DNA of 64,000 nucleotides from Phycisphaerales bacterium (GTDB taxonomy: Bacteria > Planctomycetota > Phycisphaerae > Phycisphaerales > UBA5793): positions 248,001-312,000 of the forward strand of contig JADZAS010000013.1 in the NCBI GenBank assembly GCA_020852515.1, in the 5' to 3' direction. The translations under genes were made by a program, and so were the position numbers. Below the pieces are notes generated by a model. The model was not told where the DNA came from and made no database searches. It saw only the letters and a program-made list of their open reading frames with translations. Positions within the stretch are counted from its first letter, which is position 1, and each line of letters begins with the position of its first letter. This document shows positions 42,542-51,010 of this stretch, one piece after another.

Positions 42542-44503
42542 TCACTCCGCCCCGTCTGCCCGGCGCGACCATTCGAATTCCAGCGGCTCGAGTTCGGCCG
42601 CCAGCGACGCCCGCTCATCGCTGAGCTTCTTCGTCTTGCGCCCATCGGTGTGCACGCGCACGTCCATCAGCGACTCGTCAATCGCCCGGATGCGATTCTC
42701 GATCTCTTCGATGCGCGCTTCGAGTTTGGACATGCTCATCTTCGTGAGCGAACCGCTCGAAGCGGGCGCCTTATTCACATTCTTCGACTTCACGACCGGC
42801 GCCGGGGGCTGCTCGCGCTTGCGCTCCGCCGCCTGGGCTTTGGCCTGCGCTGCCGCCGCGTTTTCGCGCTGCCGGAGTTCTTTCCACGCCGTGTAATTGC
42901 CGGCCATCTGCCGCACCTGACCCTGGCCGTCGAGCGCGATGATCCGGTCCACGCACGCGTCGAGCAGCGCGCGGTCGTGGCTGATGAGCAGCATCGTGCC
43001 GTCAAAGCCCGTCTCCGGGTTGAGCGCTGCTTCGAGCCGTTCGGACGACGGAATGTCGAAGTGGTTCGTCGGCTCGTCGAGCACGAGCACGTTGTGCCCG
43101 CCCGCCACGAGGCCGGCGAGGATCACGCGGCTGCGCTCGCCGCCGCTGAGCACGCGCAGCACCTTGTCCTGATCATCCCCGCTGAACAGAAATGCTCCCG
43201 CCAGGTCGCGCGCCTGCTGCTCGCTGGCGCGCCGCCCGCCGTCGATCGACAGGATGACGGACTGCAGGTACTCCCACACCGTCAGATCGAGATCGAGCCC
43301 TTCGTGCAACTGGCTGAAGTGTCCGATGCTCACGTTACTGCCGATGCGCACCTTCCCGCCGTCGGGGTTCATCTCGCCGATGAGGCACTTGGCCAGCGTG
43401 GATTTGCCGCTCCCGTTGGGCCCGATGATGCCGATGCGCTCGCCGCGCCCGATGGATATCTCCAGGTCGTGAAACAGAGTGCGGCCGTCGTAGGCCTTGC
43501 TCAACCCGTCGGCGCTGAAGACGATGTCGCCCGTGCGCGGCGCCTTGGGAAGGTTCAGCCGCATCACGTTCATTTCCATCGGCCGGTCGATCGTCTCGTT
43601 GTCGATGTAGCGCTCGAGGCGCGAGAGGCGCCCCTGCGCCTGCCTCGCCCGCTGGCCCGCGCGGTAGCGGTCGATGAACTTCTGCTCGCTGCGGATGCGG
43701 TCCTGCTGCTTCTCGTACACGCGCTGCTCGACCACCTTGCGCTCCGCCCGCAGTTCGCGGAACTTGGCGTAGTTGCCCGGATACGTCGAGACGCGGCCGG
43801 GCTCGAGTTCGATGATCCGATGCACGACGCGATCAAGCAGGTACCGGTCGTGGCTGACGAGGATGACCGTACCCTTGAACTGCTCGGCGAGGAAGTTCTC
43901 GAGCCACTGCCGCCCGTCGATGTCGAGGTGGTTCGTCGGCTCGTCGAGCAGCAGCAGGTCCGGATTCTCCAGCAGCAGCCGGGCCAGCGCAACCCGCGAG
44001 CGCTGCCCGCCGGAGAGCGCGCTGACCGGCAGTTCAAACTGCTCATCGACGAAACCCAGGCCGTGCAGCGTCTCCTTGATCCGGTGCTCCACCGCATAGC
44101 CGCCGAGGCGGTCCATCTCTGCTTCGAGGCGCTCGTAGCGCTTCATGATGCGCTCAAGTTCGTCGCCGCTGGTCTCGCCCATGCGGTGGGCCAGTTCGTG
44201 CATCTGCTCGTGGGCGGCGTGGAGTTCGGCAAAGGCGCTCTCCGCCACGTCAAAGAGCGTCATCGCCGCGTCGAACTTCGGATCCTGCGCGAGGTAGCCC
44301 ACGCGCGCGCCGCGCTGCACGATCGCCTCGCCGCTCTCGGCCGCAAACTCGCCGGCAATCAACCGCAGCAGCGTCGACTTGCCCGCGCCGTTGCGCCCGA
44401 CCAGACCGACCCGCTCGCCCGGCTCGACTGAAAACGTCACGCCGTCGAGCACCCGGCGGATGCCGATCGAATACGTCACATTCGTCAATGCCAGAAGGGG
44501 CAT
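42542..44503 (-). CDS. ABC-F family ATPase (Uup/EttA-like)
   Basis: A 653-residue soluble protein with two ABC domains and no TM. Domain 1 has Walker A GRNGAGKST, signature LSGGQRSRVALARLLL and Walker B LLLLDEPTNHLD. Domain 2 has GPNGSGKST, LSGGERSRVILAGLV and VLVLDEPTNHFD. The interdomain arm (ELRAERKVVEQRVYEKQQDR and on) is the P-site tRNA interaction motif linker of ABC-F proteins. The C-terminal 100 residues form a coiled coil as in Uup. Such proteins act on the ribosome. The gene ends 6 bases from the convergent vWA gene. Confidence 0.93.
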   Translation of the reverse strand: MPLLALTNVTYSIGIRRVLDGVTFSVEPGERVGLVGRNGAGKSTLLRLIAGEFAAESGEAIVQRGARVGYLAQDPKFDAAMTLFDVAESAFAELHAAHEQMHELAHRMGETSGDELERIMKRYERLEAEMDRLGGYAVEHRIKETLHGLGFVDEQFELPVSALSGGQRSRVALARLLLENPDLLLLDEPTNHLDIDGRQWLENFLAEQFKGTVILVSHDRYLLDRVVHRIIELEPGRVSTYPGNYAKFRELRAERKVVEQRVYEKQQDRIRSEQKFIDRYRAGQRARQAQGRLSRLERYIDNETIDRPMEMNVMRLNLPKAPRTGDIVFSADGLSKAYDGRTLFHDLEISIGRGERIGIIGPNGSGKSTLAKCLIGEMNPDGGKVRIGSNVSIGHFSQLHEGLDLDLTVWEYLQSVILSIDGGRRASEQQARDLAGAFLFSGDDQDKVLRVLSGGERSRVILAGLVAGGHNVLVLDEPTNHFDIPSSERLEAALNPETGFDGTMLLISHDRALLDACVDRIIALDGQGQVRQMAGNYTAWKELRQRENAAAAQAKAQAAERKREQPPAPVVKSKNVNKAPASSGSLTKMSMSKLEARIEEIENRIRAIDESLMDVRVHTDGRKTKKLSDERASLAAELEPLEFEWSRRADGAE

Positions 44504-44549
44504 GGTGGAGGGAAGTCTACTTCTGAAGTGGAACGAAACGCCGCCGCGC

Positions 44550-45107
44550 TCACATCGGCTTGTCGCCGATCGTCTGGTCGAAGACCTCGAGCAGTTTGGT
44601 CTTGTCGAAGATCATCTCGGGCCGGGACATGCCGACGATGGCGTACTGCGGCGTGAGTTCGATTGCATCGACCGGGCACGCCTCTTCGCACATGCCGCAG
44701 TAGATGCACCGCAGTTCGTCGATGTCGAACTGCTTGGGGTACTTCTCCCGATCGTCCCAGGGCGACTCTTCGGCGACGATGTGAATGCAGTGCGCCGGAC
44801 AAGCCGTCGAGCACATGAAGCACGCGACGCACTTGACGCGCCCGTCCTCATCCTTGTTGAGCCGGTGCACGCCGCGGAAGTTGCCAGGATAGATCCCGCC
44901 GTCGAGTACGTCGTGGTCCTCGCGCCGCTCTTCGGGGTACTGCAGCACGCGGTCGTGGTACGCGCCCTTGCCGTCGCGCCCGATGTTGCCCAGCATGTGG
45001 CGCAGCGTCACGCCCAGGCCCTTGAACACGGCGGGCAGAAACGCCGACTCGTAGCGCCCCAGACTCGGGGGCGTCAGGACGACGACATCTTCATCGCGCA
45101 TTGGCAT
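44550..45107 (-). CDS. nuoI: NuoI-type 2[4Fe-4S] subunit, solitary
   Basis: A 185-residue protein with two classical 4Fe-4S motifs: CVACFMCSTACPAHCI and CIYCGMCEEACPVDAIEL. The N-terminal FLPAVFKGLGVTLRHML and the NFRGVHRLN segment before the first cluster match NuoI of NADH-quinone oxidoreductase (the R-G-x-H/P-x-L motif). It passes electrons toward NuoB in the peripheral arm. The start ATG is 45107 or 45101. No other nuo genes are in the window, so it is either a dispersed complex I gene or serves a related complex. Confidence 0.88.
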   Translation of the reverse strand: MPMRDEDVVVLTPPSLGRYESAFLPAVFKGLGVTLRHMLGNIGRDGKGAYHDRVLQYPEERREDHDVLDGGIYPGNFRGVHRLNKDEDGRVKCVACFMCSTACPAHCIHIVAEESPWDDREKYPKQFDIDELRCIYCGMCEEACPVDAIELTPQYAIVGMSRPEMIFDKTKLLEVFDQTIGDKPM

Positions 45108-45347
45108 AAGGCCAATTGTAGCGGCCGGCCCGGCGCGGCGGAAGTCGGGGGATTCCCGGACCTCCACCCACGGGACTGAGAATCCAGCATCAGCGCGTGG
45201 AATAGCCGCGCCGCCGGGCGCATCTCCAATGCAGCCCGCATCGAGCCGATGCGGCAAGTCAGATCGGACGGCCAGGCGCAGCCACTTGGGCCGCGTGAAA
45301 GCGGCAAGGCGATTGTGCGTCCGACTCGAACGAGAAAGGAGACCGTC

Positions 45348-46199
45348 ATGCTCACCCGCGCCAACACCTCCCTCTTCCACCGCCACCTCGCGCTGGCCGC
45401 GCCCATCTTCGGCGCTGCACTCTGGCTGCTGGCGCCGGCGAGCACCGCCCTGGCCGCCGACCCACCCTGCCGCCGCGGACCCACCGTGCACCGCACCTCC
45501 GTGCGCATCGTCATCGGCGGCCGCCTCGGCGACCGGCGCGACCGCAGCCGCTGCGACAGCCGATGCGATGACCGCTGCGACGGCCGGCACGACGACCGCT
45601 GGGGAGACTGGGATCGCGGACGCGACTGGGATCGCGATCGGGGACGCGACTACGGCCGCCACGACGACCTGCTCTACCGGGGCGATTCGCGCTTCGGCGG
45701 TGACCGGTACTACGGCCTCGACTCCCAGGCCTGGTGCGAACTCACCAGCGGCCGCTACACGCGCGCCAAGCGCGACTTCCTCGACCAGATCGAGTGCCAC
45801 CCCTGCGAGCCCGTGCCGCGCATCGGCTACTCCATCGCGTGCGGCCGGCTGGAGCACTGGCGCGAGGCCGAATCCTCGATGCGCCGGGCCGTGGAGCTGG
45901 ATGTCAAAGCGTTCGACGCCATCTGCGTCGATTCCGATCTTCGCCGGGAAATCCGCTGCCTCCTCGACCAGTACGAATCACAACTGCGCCACTGCAGCAC
46001 CGAAGCCGATGTGCACTTCATGATCGCCTCGCTGCAGAGCCTGCTTGGCAACTGGAACGCGGCGCTGTGCTCGATCGAAAACGCCCAGCGCTTCGGCGAC
46101 TGCTCCGTCTCGGCCCGCGAACTCGAGTGCTTCATCGAGTCGCACCTCAAGTGCGAACCGCATCGTGAAGGAAGAGAAACAGGCCGCGGACGCCATTGA
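45348..46199 (+). CDS. Secreted Cys/Arg/Asp-rich protein with TPR-like C-terminus
   Basis: A 283-residue protein. ATG 45348 has AAAGGAG upstream; the frame is open earlier but lacks a signal. A signal peptide (LALAAPIFGAALWLLAPASTALAAD) is followed by a strongly biased stretch (about residues 55-105) alternating Arg, Asp, Cys, Gly and Trp, such as RDRSRCDSRCDDRCDGRHDD. The C-terminal 150 residues are helical with TPR-like spacing (YTRAKRDFLDQIECHPCEP, HWREAESSMRRAVELDVKAF, WNAALCSIENAQRFG) and 12 or so Cys, suggesting disulfides. I do not recognise the family. Confidence 0.7.
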   Translation: MLTRANTSLFHRHLALAAPIFGAALWLLAPASTALAADPPCRRGPTVHRTSVRIVIGGRLGDRRDRSRCDSRCDDRCDGRHDDRWGDWDRGRDWDRDRGRDYGRHDDLLYRGDSRFGGDRYYGLDSQAWCELTSGRYTRAKRDFLDQIECHPCEPVPRIGYSIACGRLEHWREAESSMRRAVELDVKAFDAICVDSDLRREIRCLLDQYESQLRHCSTEADVHFMIASLQSLLGNWNAALCSIENAQRFGDCSVSARELECFIESHLKCEPHREGRETGRGRH

Positions 46200-46290
46200 T
46201 GGATGAGCCGCGCCCGCGCCTGCCGCGGCGCGGCGGTCATCCAAATTCGTATCCGCCGGACAATCGGGGCGAGCCACTTCGCCCCGGTTG

Positions 46291-47373
46291 TCATTTGGAG
46301 CCCGGCTGCACCCGCAGGTCCTGCTGCGCGTTGATCGTCGAACCCGGCGCCGGCGGCAGTCCCAGCAGCGCCAGCGCCAGATTGCCCGCGTCGCCGTTGC
46401 GGATCGGCTGGAGCCGCCGCGCTGCTTTATCTTCGGCGCTGCCTGGCCGGCCGGAACCGGGATCGCGGCGCGTCTCGGCGTTGATCTCGTACAGATCGAC
46501 ACGCTGCGCCTGATCGCCCAGCCACACCACGAACGGGATCGTGTAGTTCGCCGCTTTCGTTTCGTCGAGGTGCGTCTTGAACGGAGCGCCGCCGCCGTGG
46601 TCCGTGGTGAGAATGACGGCGGTGCGGCCGCAGTGCGCCTCGTCGCCGTCGACCGCCGCGAGCAGGCGACCAAGTTGCGCGTCGATCGACTGCACCGTCT
46701 GCATGTAGGGCGAGCCGACCGCGCGGTCCCACCCGCTGCGGTGCCCGACGAGATCCGTGTCGGCGTAGTGCAGGAACACCAAGCCGCGATCCCACTCACG
46801 GAGCGTCTCAACGGCGCGACTGGTAACTTCCTCAATGCTCGCGCACCGCGCCGCTCTGGTGATGGTCAGGTCCTGCTCATCATCGCCGCCGTTGAAACTC
46901 TTGACCCACAGCGAGAACTTGCTTTTGCCGTAGTAGAGGGCCGTCGACACGCCGTGCTCGTGTGCGACGTCAAAGATACTGACGATCTCCCGGCCCGCGT
47001 GCGACTGCAGCGTGGCCAGCGGCGGCGGATCGGTGTTGGCCGTCCACAGGTGCCCGTGCGGTCCCTTTACGGGCCGGCCGGTGATCATGCTGGTGTGGTT
47101 CGGCAGCGTGAGGGTGTAATCCGGATCGGTGCGGGCGTTGTGCGTGCTCGCCCCGCTCTCGAGCCGCGCGAAGTTCGGCAGCGCATCGGCGCCGTGTTCG
47201 GCCACCAGCCCCGGGAGCAGGCCATCGACACTCACGACGAAGACAAAGTTATACCGCGCTTCAACCGGCGCCGGCGAAGGCGCTTCGGCAGGCCCCGGTT
47301 CAAGCACGGGAGGATCGGCGAACCCGGCGAAGCACAGCGCCGCGACGACAAAAAAGGAGAATATGCGTTGCAT
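46291..47373 (-). CDS. Exported type I phosphodiesterase / alkaline-phosphatase-superfamily enzyme
   Basis: A 360-residue protein with signal peptide IFSFFVVAALCFAGFA. The metal and nucleophile motifs of the nucleotide pyrophosphatase/phosphodiesterase family are visible: FVVSVDGLLPGL (Asp), YTLTLPNHTSMITGR (Thr nucleophile and Asn), LHYADTDLVGHRSGW (Asp, His) and TTDHGGGAPFKTH (Asp-His and His). It should hydrolyse phosphodiesters or phosphomonoesters in the periplasm. The start ATG 47373 gives a compact signal; ATG 47397 is also possible. It follows the transporter gene by 33 bases in the same direction. Confidence 0.85.
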   Translation of the reverse strand: MQRIFSFFVVAALCFAGFADPPVLEPGPAEAPSPAPVEARYNFVFVVSVDGLLPGLVAEHGADALPNFARLESGASTHNARTDPDYTLTLPNHTSMITGRPVKGPHGHLWTANTDPPPLATLQSHAGREIVSIFDVAHEHGVSTALYYGKSKFSLWVKSFNGGDDEQDLTITRAARCASIEEVTSRAVETLREWDRGLVFLHYADTDLVGHRSGWDRAVGSPYMQTVQSIDAQLGRLLAAVDGDEAHCGRTAVILTTDHGGGAPFKTHLDETKAANYTIPFVVWLGDQAQRVDLYEINAETRRDPGSGRPGSAEDKAARRLQPIRNGDAGNLALALLGLPPAPGSTINAQQDLRVQPGSK

Positions 47374-47406
47374 GCCTCGACCCTCGCTCCACGCCATCGA
47401 CGGACT

Positions 47407-48975
47407 TCACTTGGCGAGCAGCGCCGGCGCCACGTCAAAGTACGTAAGCACAAAGACCAGCGCGATGCCGATGATGTTAAGCCACAGCCCCGCCCTGCAC
47501 ATTTGCGCGATCGTAATTTCACCAGAGCCGAACACGATCGCGTTGGGCGGCGTGGCCACCGGCATCATGAACGCCAGGCTCACGGAGATCGTCGCCGGCA
47601 CGATGAGCAGAATCGGCTCGATGTTCAGCCCCAGGGCGATGGCGCTGAGCACCGGCAGGAACGTCGCGATCGTAGCGGTGTTGCTCGTCAGTTCGGTCAA
47701 AAAGACCAGCAGCGTGATCACCGCCAGCACCAGCAGCCACTCCGGCACATTCTGCATCGACTGCACACCAAGGCCGATCGAATCCGCCAGCCCGGAACTC
47801 CTGACCGCCGCGGCAAGGCTGAGTCCGCCGCCGAACAGCAGCAGCGTACCCCACGGCAGTTTCACCGCCTGTTCCCAGGTGAGCAGGAACACGCCACGCT
47901 TCCAGTCGATGGGCAGCCCGAAAAGCACGAGCGCGGCGCCGATCGCGATCACCGAGTCGTTCACGCCCGCCAGCGGCCGCCACGGCGGCGCGCCGATCTC
48001 GATGAGCGCCAGCATCGGCCGCGTCACCCACAGGATCGCGGTGATGAGGAACACGATCAGCACCGCGAGTTCGGCTCGCGACATCGGACCCTGGTTCTCG
48101 AGTTCGCGCCGGATCAGCGCCCGGCCGCCGGGAATCTCGCGGATCCTGATGGGATACACGATGCGCGTGAGCACCGCCCAGGCAATGGGGATGAACACGA
48201 CGACAAACGGCACGCCGACAAGCATCCATCGCGCAAAGGAGATCTCGATGCCGAGTTCGGCAAGGTGTTCCACCATGAAGATGTTGGGCGGCGTGCCGAT
48301 GATCGTGCCCACGCCGCCGATCGACGCGCCGTACGCCGTGCCCAGCAGCAGACACACAGCAAAGTTGAACTGCCCGCCGGCGCCGGTGGGAACCTGCCCG
48401 CCTGTCTTCTCGATCTCGCGCCGCACGAGCGTGATGACGCTGATGGCGATGGGCAGCATCATCACGACCGTGGCGGTGTTGGAAACCCACATGCTCAGTG
48501 CCGCGCTGGCGATCATGAAGCCCGCCACGAGCGCCGCCGGCCGCGTGCCCACGAGCAGGACGATGCTCAGCGCCAGGCGCCGGTGCAGCCCCCAGCGCTC
48601 CATGGCCAGCGCCATCATGAACCCGCCCATGAACAGGAAGATCACATCGTCGGCATACGGCGCGGTCGCCTTTGCCGCGCTGATCTCACCGCCGGTGAGC
48701 AGCGGAAACAGCGCGATGGGCAGCAGAGCCGTCGCCGCAATCGGGAGCGCTTCAGTGATCCACAGCGTGGCCATGAACACCCCCACGGCGGCGACGACGC
48801 GCCCGGTGGAGCCCATGATGACCTCGCCGCCGGCGCCGCGCACCTCCGCCGGCACCAAGGCCCACACGACCAGGCCCAGAGCCGGCGCCAGCCCAAGACC
48901 GATCCACCGCGCCAGGTGCGATCGCGCCTCGGTCGGCTCGTCGGCGCGCGGCATGTTCGAGCCGGTCGCGGTCAT
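47407..48975 (-). CDS. DASS/SLC13 family anion:sodium symporter
   Basis: A 522-residue polytopic protein of the divalent anion:Na+ symporter family (dicarboxylate, sulfate or phosphate import). Both Ser-Asn-Thr signatures are present: ALSMWVSNTATVVMMLPIA and LTELTSNTATIATFLPVL. YGASIGGVGTIIGTPPNIF and the C-terminal MPVATPPNAIVFGSGEI loop, which build the substrate and sodium sites, are also seen. There are about 11-12 TM segments. Its ATG overlaps the acylphosphatase stop by 4 bases, so the two are coupled. The substrate cannot be told from the sequence. Confidence 0.92.
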   Translation of the reverse strand: MTATGSNMPRADEPTEARSHLARWIGLGLAPALGLVVWALVPAEVRGAGGEVIMGSTGRVVAAVGVFMATLWITEALPIAATALLPIALFPLLTGGEISAAKATAPYADDVIFLFMGGFMMALAMERWGLHRRLALSIVLLVGTRPAALVAGFMIASAALSMWVSNTATVVMMLPIAISVITLVRREIEKTGGQVPTGAGGQFNFAVCLLLGTAYGASIGGVGTIIGTPPNIFMVEHLAELGIEISFARWMLVGVPFVVVFIPIAWAVLTRIVYPIRIREIPGGRALIRRELENQGPMSRAELAVLIVFLITAILWVTRPMLALIEIGAPPWRPLAGVNDSVIAIGAALVLFGLPIDWKRGVFLLTWEQAVKLPWGTLLLFGGGLSLAAAVRSSGLADSIGLGVQSMQNVPEWLLVLAVITLLVFLTELTSNTATIATFLPVLSAIALGLNIEPILLIVPATISVSLAFMMPVATPPNAIVFGSGEITIAQMCRAGLWLNIIGIALVFVLTYFDVAPALLAK

Positions 48976-49256
48976 CTGCGAATCTCAAAGGAATCGAATT
49001 CACCCGAGGCGGCGGAGCGCTCAATGCGCTCGCTTGAGATGAAGCCGGGCATGTCAGCGCGGATGAGGGCGAGCAGTTCGTCGAGCCGCTGAGGCGTGTC
49101 CTCGGCCGTGAGACGAACGGACCCGTCCGGCTGATTGCGCACCCAGCCGGGAATGCCCAGCCGCCGCGCGGCCCTGGCGGCGGTGATTCGAAATCCGACC
49201 CCCTGCACGCACCCCTCGAAAACTACCGTCCATCGCTCGGTCTGCGAGCCGCTCAT
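48972..49256 (-). CDS. acyP: Acylphosphatase
   Basis: A 94-residue protein matching acylphosphatase in length. FEGCVQGVGFRITAARAARRLG holds the phosphate-binding loop and catalytic Arg (the R of GFR). GWVRNQPDGSVRL holds the catalytic Asn. It hydrolyses acyl phosphates such as acetyl- or carbamoyl-phosphate. The position before Val of the loop is Cys instead of the usual Arg. It is the first gene of an operon with the DASS transporter, divergent from the GbsR-like regulator with an operator between them. Confidence 0.9.
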   Translation of the reverse strand: MSGSQTERWTVVFEGCVQGVGFRITAARAARRLGIPGWVRNQPDGSVRLTAEDTPQRLDELLALIRADMPGFISSERIERSAASGEFDSFEIRR

Positions 49257-49343
49257 GTCCGCCTCCATCGGGCGTGTCCCGGGCATTGAAGCACAACGCG
49301 CCATCGAATCCAGCCGGGGCGGCGGGATCGGGTCCTCCTCCCT

Positions 49344-49363
49344 GTTTCAAATATTTTTGAAAC
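49344..49363. promoter_or_regulatory. Palindromic operator between acylphosphatase/DASS and gbsR-like genes
   Basis: GTTTCAAA (49344-49351) and TTTGAAAC (49356-49363) form a perfect 8-bp inverted repeat around a TATT spacer. It is a strikingly AT-rich island in GC-rich DNA, 29 bases upstream of the regulator start and 88 bases upstream of the divergent acylphosphatase start. The size fits a winged-helix dimer site, so autoregulation plus control of the transporter operon is inferred. Confidence 0.65.
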
Positions 49364-49392
49364 AACTAGTGGCCGGCGAAGAGGCGGCCGCT

Positions 49393-49998
49393 ATGCTCGC
49401 AAGAACCCCCATGACCGCTTCCTCCAAGCCACATCGGGCCGCCGACCACAGCCGCCAGGGCCGCTCGGGCCAGCCGCTGCACGAGGGGCAAAACCGCTTC
49501 GTCAGCATCTGGGGCGAGATGGGATCTTCGTGGGGCATCCCGCGCACCATGGCTGAGGTCCACGCCCTGCTCTACATCGTGGGCCAGCCGCTCAACACCG
49601 ACCAGATCATGGAGCGACTCTCCATCAGCCGGGGCAGCGCGAGCATGTCGCTCAAGTCCCTCCACGACTGGGGCCTCATCAGCCGGGTCCACAAGCGCGG
49701 CGACCGCAAGGAATACTACCGCGCCGAGCAGGATGTCTGGCAGGTCTTTCGCATCATCACCCGCGAGCGCAAGCGGCGCGAGATCGACCCCGTTCTCATG
49801 GCACTGCACGACTGCCGCGATCTCACCGGACCGCGGCGCCAGCAGGATGCCGGCGATCAGCAGGTCGAGTCGCACAATGATCGCCTCGATCGGATGATCG
49901 AGTTCATCGAACTCATCGACTCGCTCGCGGACCAGTTCGTCAGCCCGGCGGGCAAGGGTCTCCAACTGGCCGTGGGCCTGCTCGGGAAGGTGGTCTGA
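49393..49998 (+). CDS. GbsR/MarR-family transcriptional regulator
   Basis: A 201-residue winged-helix regulator. RFVSIWGEMGSSWGIPRTMAEVHALLYIVG is the GbsR-type dimer and helix region. LNTDQIMERLSISRGSASMSLKSL is the helix-turn-helix and WGLISRVHKRGDRKEYYRAE the wing. GbsR-like proteins often repress osmolyte uptake or choline pathways; here the divergent target is an anion symporter operon. ATG 49393 has GAGG 8 bases upstream; ATG 49411 is an alternative. A palindromic site lies just upstream. Confidence 0.88.
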   Translation: MLARTPMTASSKPHRAADHSRQGRSGQPLHEGQNRFVSIWGEMGSSWGIPRTMAEVHALLYIVGQPLNTDQIMERLSISRGSASMSLKSLHDWGLISRVHKRGDRKEYYRAEQDVWQVFRIITRERKRREIDPVLMALHDCRDLTGPRRQQDAGDQQVESHNDRLDRMIEFIELIDSLADQFVSPAGKGLQLAVGLLGKVV

Positions 49999-49999
49999 T

Positions 50000-50575
50000 G
50001 TGACGCGCGCTCCGCAGGTCATTGAGGCCCCCCGCAACCGCCTTGCCGATGCGCCCGCGGCCGACGCCACGCGCACGAGCCTGGCCCGCGCCACATGGAG
50101 CATCCATGTGCCCGGCGAAGGTGGCGACATGCCGACCACTGCCCTCGCCGGCGCCGAAGTGGACTGGCTCGAACGGCCCGCGCCTCGCCGGCAGACCGAC
50201 GGGCGTCCGCCGGTGCTCGTCCTCACCTTCTGGCGCCAGTCGGCGCCGGGCGACGACGCCTCGCGCCGCGTGCTGGCCGTGTTCTCGAGCGATGCTTGCG
50301 TGGGCGCTGCCAGGCACACGCCGCAGGTCGCGTCCTTCGATCTCGCGGAGGCGCCTTCGGGCTTGAACCTCGAGGTCCGGTGCGGCGGACCGGTCTTTCG
50401 GATCGCACAGTGGAAGGCTGCGGGCGCTGCAGCGCCTCTGGCGTGGTGCCGGAGCATTGCACCCAGCCTGCTCGGCCTGGCCGGCGGGCAGTATCGCCTC
50501 GTCGAGGCGTCCATCGAGGCGAACCTGGCGCTTCGCCTGGCGCAGCGCGCCCGGCGCTCGCGCGAAGCGGTGTGA
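50000..50575 (+). CDS. Unknown protein overlapping the regulator's transcription unit
   Basis: A 191-residue soluble protein whose GTG start (50000) directly follows the regulator stop (TGA 49996-49998), so co-translation is likely. It has no signal peptide or TM. The sequence is Ala/Arg-rich with short hydrophobic strands (PPVLVLTFWRQSAPGDD, RRVLAVFSSDACVG, FRIAQWKAAG). I do not recognise the family. It ends at the start of the dnaA upstream region. Confidence 0.55.
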   Translation: MTRAPQVIEAPRNRLADAPAADATRTSLARATWSIHVPGEGGDMPTTALAGAEVDWLERPAPRRQTDGRPPVLVLTFWRQSAPGDDASRRVLAVFSSDACVGAARHTPQVASFDLAEAPSGLNLEVRCGGPVFRIAQWKAAGAAAPLAWCRSIAPSLLGLAGGQYRLVEASIEANLALRLAQRARRSREAV

Positions 50576-50703
50576 GCCACCACGTATCCACAATTCGTTC
50601 GCAATGTACACACGCGCGCCCTGTGAAAAAAATTTACACGGCGCAAACACTTGTGTTTGCAATGTTCCCGGACGTGTGGACGCGAATTGCGCTCACGAGA
50701 TGC
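50576..50703. other. Putative oriC / DnaA-binding region upstream of dnaA
   Basis: This is part of a 435-base gap before dnaA. It holds GTATCCACA (50584-50592, 8 of 9 to the DnaA box TTATCCACA) and, on the minus strand, TTTTTCACA (50622-50630, fits TTWTNCACA). Weaker partial sites are at 50604-50612 and 50675-50683 (minus strand TCCACA core). An A/T-rich run GAAAAAAATTTA lies at 50625-50636, and an inverted repeat GCAAACAC-TT-GTGTTTGC at 50643-50660. GCAATGT is repeated at 50601 and 50659. These are consistent with an origin or dnaA autoregulatory region, but the number of good boxes is small. Confidence 0.45.
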
Positions 50704-50732
50704 TTGTGAATCGCTCACCGGTGTGGTATTCT
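50704..50732 (+). promoter_or_regulatory. sigma70-type promoter of dnaA
   Basis: TTGTGA (50704-50709) and TATTCT (50727-50732) are separated by exactly 17 bases. It is the best promoter match I see in the window. Transcription would start near 50740, leaving a leader of about 270 bases before the dnaA GTG at 51011. That leader has no long open frame and no riboswitch I can recognise. Confidence 0.6.
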
Positions 50733-51010
50733 GTAGCCGAACCAGGACGGTTCCGAGGATCGGGCCGAGGGTGGTCTCAAAAAGTTTTCATTCCTTCTGA
50801 TTGCTGCCGGCCCCCATCGCGCCGCGCAGCCTTCCACCCGCCCCGCTCCTCCACGATAGTGTTTGCCCGCCGAGGTGCGAACGGACTCCCCCGCAGGTAA
50901 TGACAAAAGAGTGTGGCATCGGCGCCGCGAGGCTCCGATGACGGGGTGGACTTGAACCGTTTCGGCTGATATTCGCATCGAGACATCAGAACTCGAAGGA
51001 AGAGGGAACA

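Noticed and set aside
45561-45665. Possible tandem DNA repeat in the Arg/Asp-rich region of the secreted protein
   Set aside because: It reflects repeated CGCGAC-type codons within a coding region; no exact unit is maintained, so it is described with the gene.
46288-49092. 934-codon plus-strand frame opposite the phosphodiesterase and DASS genes
   Set aside because: It is strongly Arg/His/Asp biased with no motif, and it runs antisense across two well-supported genes.
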